Position numbers and translations under genes: made by a program. From NCBI GenBank assembly GCA_026415215.1, contig JAOAHN010000120.1:1-59527 (forward strand): a stretch of 59,527 bases of DNA, given 5' to 3'. Source of the stretch: Candidatus Hydrogenedentota bacterium. Lineage in GTDB: Bacteria > Hydrogenedentota > Hydrogenedentia > Hydrogenedentales > Hydrogenedentaceae. The notes beneath the pieces are model-generated. The model searched no databases and was not told the origin of the DNA. It worked only from the letters and a program-made list of their open reading frames with translations. Shown one piece after another: positions 55,204-59,527 of this stretch (within the stretch, counting starts at the first letter, position 1; the number at the start of each line of letters is the position of its first letter).

Positions 55204-55938
55204 TTAAACTTGTCTTCTATAAACATCTTTCAATATTAGGTAATCATCTTCTTTTTTCGTCACAATTGGAATTGAAGTGGTGAGGTTTAACTGTGCACAA
55301 AAGAGAACATCAGAGAATAGGTTTAGTTTGATTAGTTTTCTCGCATGTGTTGATGTTTCGAATATCTTCTGTATCCCCTCAGATTCTATTTTCTTTTCCC
55401 AATGTTTGAATTCTGACGCACCTCTTCCAATTTCATACCCTAATGTTTTTGCGATAAGAGTGGAAGTTGCCCAGTCTTCTTCTGCAGGGAAAGTGTCATC
55501 ATCGTATAATCCTGCAGGAACCACTACTACATCAACTTTTGTCTTTTTGACGAAATTACATAAAGACCTTAGGTTAATTGTGCTACCCATTATTACGAAC
55601 TCTGTTGGGTATGCGTCAAAGAGAAGAGATACTCCTGTGGTGGTAGTAAATACTACTCTTTTTCCTTTTGCTTTTGAAGCATGTTGGGGGCTGTTTCCAA
55701 AGTCGAATCCCTCAGGTGGTAAGCCATTTCTTTCTCCGTATAGGAGAATATCAGGATAGATGTTTTTAAGATGAAATGCGGTTTCTACATTCTTTACACA
55801 TAGGATTTCAAGGGCTCCCGCATTAAGCAACATCGCTGATGTAGCACTCGCTCGTAAAGAGTCCACTATTACTATTCCTAACCCGTTTTTCTTTCCAAAC
55901 TCACAGCCTTTCACACCCGGTATTATGTGACACTGCAT
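55204..55938 (-). CDS. comB: 2-phosphosulfolactate phosphatase (ComB) family protein
   Basis: A 244-residue Mg-dependent phosphatase-like protein. The family signature is clear: VIVDSLRASATSAMLL near the N-terminus, GERNGLPPEGFDFGNSP, and TTTTGVSLL. In methanogens ComB makes sulfolactate for coenzyme M. In many bacteria without coenzyme M its substrate is unknown. No other coenzyme M gene is visible here. The start ATG follows AGGTGTC, a weak ribosome site. Confidence 0.9.
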   Translation of the reverse strand: MQCHIIPGVKGCEFGKKNGLGIVIVDSLRASATSAMLLNAGALEILCVKNVETAFHLKNIYPDILLYGERNGLPPEGFDFGNSPQHASKAKGKRVVFTTTTGVSLLFDAYPTEFVIMGSTINLRSLCNFVKKTKVDVVVVPAGLYDDDTFPAEEDWATSTLIAKTLGYEIGRGASEFKHWEKKIESEGIQKIFETSTHARKLIKLNLFSDVLFCAQLNLTTSIPIVTKKEDDYLILKDVYRRQV

Positions 55939-56035
55939 AAATTGACACCTTTTTAAAAAATGTTTTCAAAATAACTTGATTTTTGAGTATAAATTTTATA
56001 TCTTTATACAAGTAATTAAAAAGCGGTTCTTAGTA

Positions 56036-56058
56036 GTGTATTACCAGTTGTAATACAC
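56036..56058. promoter_or_regulatory. Inverted repeat in the HU gene leader
   Basis: GTGTATTAC-cagtt-GTAATACAC: a perfect 9-bp inverted repeat with a five-base loop, ending 45 bases before the HU start at 56104 and 32 bases before its AGGAGG. It could be a repressor operator or an mRNA hairpin. No T-run follows, so it is not a terminator. Confidence 0.55.
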
Positions 56059-56103
56059 GAAGGAACTGCAGAATAAATGGGGAGCAACCCAGGAGGAAAA
56101 ATT

Positions 56104-56424
56104 ATGGCATTTAAGAAGGCGAAAGCTGGTGATAAGCCAATGACCAAGGCACAAATCATTCAGACAATTGCTGATGAGACCCAGCTTAAGAAAAAAGATG
56201 TGGCCATGGTTATTGAGAGTCTTGTAGAACTTGCTTATGCTCAGGCGCCGGTAAGTTTTACTATTCCAGGATTGGGGAAACTTGTGGTCTCTGAGAGAAA
56301 AGCTCGGATGCAAAGAAATCCTCGTACTGGTGAGATGATGAAGGTTCCAGCAAAGAAAGTGTTGAAGTTCCGAGTAGCGAAAGCAGCAAAGGATGCAGTC
56401 CTTGGGCAGAAGAACAAAAAGTAG
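56104..56424 (+). CDS. HU-family DNA-binding protein
   Basis: A 106-residue nucleoid protein. AGGAGG at 56091-56096 fixes the start at ATG 56104 (MAFKKAKAG); an upstream ATG at 56077 has no such site. It has a basic N-terminal extension of about ten residues, then TKAQIIQTIADETQLKKKDV, and the DNA-binding arm region LGKLVVSERKARMQRNPRTGEMMKVPAKKVLKF. The RxxRNPxTG arm motif is conserved. It bends and compacts DNA. An intrinsic terminator follows, so it is a single-gene unit. Confidence 0.93.
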   Translation: MAFKKAKAGDKPMTKAQIIQTIADETQLKKKDVAMVIESLVELAYAQAPVSFTIPGLGKLVVSERKARMQRNPRTGEMMKVPAKKVLKFRVAKAAKDAVLGQKNKK

Positions 56425-56482
56425 TAGTTAATTGGGTATGGTTTCTAAGAGAATTTAGTGTTGGTAAATTTACAAATTTTCT

Positions 56483-56516
56483 ATACTGCAGCCCAGATGG
56501 GCTGCAGTATTTTTAT
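56483..56516 (+). terminator. Intrinsic terminator after the HU gene
   Basis: Perfect 12-bp stem ATACTGCAGCCC / GGGCTGCAGTAT (56483-56494 and 56499-56510) with loop AGAT, followed by TTTTTATT. It begins 59 bases after the HU stop and is the clearest terminator in the window. Confidence 0.9.
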
Positions 56517-56546
56517 TGCTATAAATTTTGGACCCTTACTATGAGG

Positions 56547-56552
56547 TATAAT
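56547..56552 (+). promoter_or_regulatory. Candidate -10 element before the C25 peptidase gene
   Basis: TATAAT in the box TATGAGGTATAATT (56540-56553), after the HU terminator and 45 bases before the ATG at 56598. The same 14-base box lies upstream of yceD. No good -35 is placed 16-18 bases away. Confidence 0.35.
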
Positions 56553-56597
56553 TAAGTTAGAAGATATTTTATGTTAGATATTTAGTTGGAAAAAGAT

Positions 56598-59527
56598 ATG
56601 GAAGTAATTAAAATTCGGAAAATGGCTTTCTTAGGTTTAGGTTACTGGGTGGTAGTTATTCTTACAGTGTTTTGTGTTGATGCTTTCACCATTGAAATTC
56701 AAGTGACTTCATCTTTGAACTCACTTGACATAGATTTTTCACTCCCGAAAGATTATAAAGTAGAAGACTTTTTCATAGATGGGAATCCTGTTTCTCGAGT
56801 TGCAATTTCAGGTGCAGGTGTAGAAGGAGAAGTAGGATTTCCCGAGATGCCCGTAATCCGTAGGCTTTTCGAGATCCCACTAAATGTTGAGGAAGTGTCT
56901 TATTCATTACACTCATGGGAATACTACCCAGCAGAAAAGTTAAGGCATATACTGAGTCCGGTTCAGCCATCTTGGGAGAAGATTGGTAATAAAAATAAAC
57001 CTCCTTTCACTAAAGCGGATTCTGCTTATTCTTCCGGTAAAGTATATGGTGGTGAGATTCTTTCTGTCTCATATTTTGGAATTGTGAGAGGTCGAAATCT
57101 GTTCGAATTGAAAATATTCCCTCTCGAATATAATACTGGTGAGAACAGTATTAGAGTGCTGAAGTCTCTAAAAGCAGAGGTTACCTGGAGCCTTCCGAAG
57201 TCGGTAAAGACAAGAGATCGCAAATATTACTCTCCCTATGTGGACAATTTGTGGGATAAGGTAATTCTAAACAAGGGTGCTTTTAGGAGTTTTGAAAAAG
57301 CCCAGTATAATGTCCCGACTGGGTTATTAGTAATTGTTTTTTCTGGCATTCAAAATGCAAGCGAATTGCCGAATTGGTTGACTTGGAAAGCACAAAGGGG
57401 TTTTAAAGTTACTCTTGCAAGCACAACTAATATAGGCTCTACTAATACAGCTATCAAACAGTATATAAAAAATGCATACGAGAATTGGGATATACCACCT
57501 ACCTTCGTAGTGCTTTTGGGTGACCATCCCAATGTTCCTACTTTTCAAGGAACTGCTTACAATAATCCTCCTACAGACCTGTACTACTCCACTGTAGAAG
57601 GGGATGAGTATTACACCCCAGACTTATGGGTAGGTCGTATTTCTGTTGCTGATGTTAATCAGGCAAATATATATTTTCAAAAAGTAATGAAGTATGAAAA
57701 AGCTTTATGGTCTGTTCAGGAGAATTGGCATTTAAAATCTTCATTCTTAGCTGGTGTAGATAATTACAATATTACAGAAGGTACGCATAACTATGTAATA
57801 GGAAACTATTTTGAGCCTAATAATTTTGTTCCTGAAAGGTTGTATGTAAGTACTTATGGTGCTACTCCGGAAGATGTAATTAATGCCGTTAACGATGGCA
57901 GAGGTTGGATAGTATATTCTGGGCATGGGAGTGAGTCCACTTGGCAGGATGGGCCTCCTATAACTCAGGATAACATCAGAGCTTTTACCAATACAGTATA
58001 TCCATGGGTGTTGAGCTTTGCCTGTGATACTGGTAAGTTCACTGTTTCAGAATGTTTTGGTGAAACTTGGTTAAGATCTGCCGGAGGGGGTATAGGATTT
58101 TTAGGAAGCTCGGTCACATCCTATTGGAATGAGGATGATATTCTGGAGAAAAAGATTTGCGAAACTTACTTTGGAGGTTATACTTGGACTGCAGGCATGA
58201 TTCTTAGCGGGAAATTAGCATACTTTAATTATTATGGTAACACAGATACTACTAAGAGATATTTTGAAATGTACAATTTATTAGGAGACCCTTCTATAGA
58301 AATATGGAGAGGAGAGTTAGTAGAGATTGGGGGTACCTATCCGAGTAGAATTTTGCCGAATGGTGGTGTGGTTGGAATCTCTGTGAATTCTTCCGGAGCA
58401 GTTGCATCTGTTTCTAACGGGAGTATATTGTTCGGAGCAGTCAGGACAACTATTGGAGATAATATTATCCATATTTCGCCGATAGGGAATACAGCCTCAG
58501 TAATTCTATCTGTAACTGGCAATCCTGTAAAACCTTTTCAGGTCGAGTTACCTGTAGTAGCGGACTCGAATGCTGTTTTAATGTGGGATAAGTCCGTCTA
58601 TGGTTTGAATTCTGTTCCTCAAATAGTCCTTTCAGATGCAGACATTATCGGGGTAGGCAGTTTATTAGTAGATGTTACCTCATCTACCGGAGATAATGAA
58701 AAGGTATTACTTACGGAAACTGGTTCTGGGGGTAATTTTATTGGCGAGGTTTACATTACTCCACAGTTGACAAATGAAGAAGATGGTTATTTGAGTGTAT
58801 CTCATAATGGGTTAATTACTGTGTATTATTATGACGAGTTCGTAGAGGGGGAGAGCGAACATAACAAAATGGCAAGTGCAGTGATAGATTTAGAACCTCC
58901 TCAAGTTACTAATTTGGGGGTTACTCCCTCCACTACCAGCGCCCTGATAGATATTGAAACTTCTGAGGTATGTACCGCAAAGGTAGGCTACAACAGTATC
59001 TCCTGTATAGATTCAATGCCTAATGAGCAGGTATCTGGTTCTTTAAGTAATGCTCATAAGGTAACATTACAAAATTTATCAGTTAATACTCAGTACGCGT
59101 ATAAAATAACTCTCGAAGATGTAGCAGGAAACCGATATATCTCTGAGTGTGCATATTTTCGCACTCTGCGTATCCCGGACTATTTTACTTATGTTTATTC
59201 TTCGAATGTAGTCAATGTAGTTCCTCTTTCTTTCTACAGGGTTCATTTTATCCCGGGTAATTCAGAAGATTTCTATACAGGTTACATCGAAGAAGTAACT
59301 TCTTTTCCTCGAGATATTCAAAACCAGATTGTGTTGTCGATGGGAGACGATTCTTTTCAGTATGTTGAATTTCCTTTAGGGACTAAAGTTTCTTTGTATG
59401 GTACAAATTACACTGGATGTTATATAGGAAGTAATGGGTTCGTAACCTTTTTGCAAGGGGACGTTTCATATAATGAATCTGTAGGTGTTCATTTTTCCCA
59501 GCCTCGAGTCTCTTTATTTTTTGATGA
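56598..59527 (+). CDS. C25-family (gingipain-type) cysteine peptidase, 3' end outside window
   Basis: Reading frame open from ATG 56598 to the window end (about 976 codons); I followed the frame to the edge and saw no stop. A signal/anchor segment lies at about residues 10-30, then a C25-type propeptide (GVEGEVGFPEMPVIRR, about 75-90). The peptidase domain (about 235-575) has LLGDHPNVPT, the catalytic His443 in YSGHGSE and Cys476 in SFACDTG, and ends LLGDPSIEIW. Downstream are beta-sandwich domains, including an FN3-like unit from about residue 761 (EPPQVTNLGV). Such secreted peptidases often end in a sorting domain, which would be beyond the window. GGA 8 bases before ATG is the only ribosome site seen. 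Confidence 0.9.
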   Translation, partial: MEVIKIRKMAFLGLGYWVVVILTVFCVDAFTIEIQVTSSLNSLDIDFSLPKDYKVEDFFIDGNPVSRVAISGAGVEGEVGFPEMPVIRRLFEIPLNVEEVSYSLHSWEYYPAEKLRHILSPVQPSWEKIGNKNKPPFTKADSAYSSGKVYGGEILSVSYFGIVRGRNLFELKIFPLEYNTGENSIRVLKSLKAEVTWSLPKSVKTRDRKYYSPYVDNLWDKVILNKGAFRSFEKAQYNVPTGLLVIVFSGIQNASELPNWLTWKAQRGFKVTLASTTNIGSTNTAIKQYIKNAYENWDIPPTFVVLLGDHPNVPTFQGTAYNNPPTDLYYSTVEGDEYYTPDLWVGRISVADVNQANIYFQKVMKYEKALWSVQENWHLKSSFLAGVDNYNITEGTHNYVIGNYFEPNNFVPERLYVSTYGATPEDVINAVNDGRGWIVYSGHGSESTWQDGPPITQDNIRAFTNTVYPWVLSFACDTGKFTVSECFGETWLRSAGGGIGFLGSSVTSYWNEDDILEKKICETYFGGYTWTAGMILSGKLAYFNYYGNTDTTKRYFEMYNLLGDPSIEIWRGELVEIGGTYPSRILPNGGVVGISVNSSGAVASVSNGSILFGAVRTTIGDNIIHISPIGNTASVILSVTGNPVKPFQVELPVVADSNAVLMWDKSVYGLNSVPQIVLSDADIIGVGSLLVDVTSSTGDNEKVLLTETGSGGNFIGEVYITPQLTNEEDGYLSVSHNGLITVYYYDEFVEGESEHNKMASAVIDLEPPQVTNLGVTPSTTSALIDIETSEVCTAKVGYNSISCIDSMPNEQVSGSLSNAHKVTLQNLSVNTQYAYKITLEDVAGNRYISECAYFRTLRIPDYFTYVYSSNVVNVVPLSFYRVHFIPGNSEDFYTGYIEEVTSFPRDIQNQIVLSMGDDSFQYVEFPLGTKVSLYGTNYTGCYIGSNGFVTFLQGDVSYNESVGVHFSQPRVSLFFD

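Noticed and set aside
55277-55759. 160-codon plus-strand frame inside the ComB-like gene
   Set aside because: Antisense to a clear family member, with no recognisable protein features.

Overview
The window is AT-rich, gene-dense bacterial DNA using the standard code, with many TTG and GTG starts. It holds about 49 protein genes, no tRNA, rRNA or CRISPR array, no recognisable transposase, and no gene-free stretch over about 210 bases. A TonB/ExbB pair, a TolC-type outer-membrane protein, an RND pump and a lipoprotein point to a two-membrane (Gram-negative) cell. A Tat-exported Gfo/Idh/MocA oxidoreductase, an exported alpha-L-fucosidase, a secreted beta-propeller-like protein, a HEAT protein with a sugar-binding-like C-terminus and a C25 (gingipain-type) peptidase recall uncultivated lineages near Planctomycetes/PVC, Sumerlaeota, Hydrogenedentota or Poribacteria. 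That placement is an inference and weak; no marker rRNA is present.

Layout. 1-3033: end of an RND pump gene, a hexapeptide acyltransferase and a TolC-like gene, tightly coupled. 3127-8749: exported oxidoreductase, HEAT-repeat protein, and an FHA-GAF-adenylate cyclase. 8772-12186: a two-helix membrane protein on the minus strand, then a lipoprotein, TonB and ExbB without ExbD. 12258-25322: surface-glycan or protein-glycosylation genes. These are a 50-residue DUF5989 protein, a huge GT-C glycosyltransferase fused to TPRs, a DegT aminotransferase, a flippase-like membrane protein, a radical SAM enzyme, a carbamoyltransferase, the HisH-like/HisF-like/amidotransferase trio that makes acetamidino sugars, and a B12-type radical SAM enzyme. 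25367-27607: another GT-C/TPR protein. 27656-43272 (minus): ten genes with gaps of at most 78 bases. In transcription order they are a membrane-anchored TPR protein, a coiled-coil protein, a soluble histidine kinase, an NtrC-type regulator, two GT-C/TPR proteins, a family 2 glycosyltransferase, a B12-type radical SAM enzyme, a secreted glycosidase-like protein and an alpha/beta hydrolase. 43352-49873: response regulator with a degenerate GGDEF domain, fucosidase, trpD, and a three-gene glycerol-3-phosphate dehydrogenase-type operon. 49880-51083 (minus): two exported thioredoxin-fold proteins. 51290-54706: the housekeeping run yceD-rpmF-plsX, then a zinc-ribbon/TPR protein and a Xer recombinase. 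54742-59527: small membrane protein, ComB-like phosphatase (minus), an HU-type protein with its terminator, and an unfinished C25 peptidase.

The most distinctive content is the glycan locus from 12258 to 43272. It has four GT-C glycosyltransferases with C-terminal TPR domains, the same architecture as eukaryotic TMTC protein O-mannosyltransferases. They sit with sugar amidination, carbamoylation and B12-type radical SAM genes, and one arm is collinear with a sigma-54-type two-component system. I propose it as a candidate periplasmic protein-glycosylation or surface-glycan system; that role is inferred from architecture and neighbourhood only.
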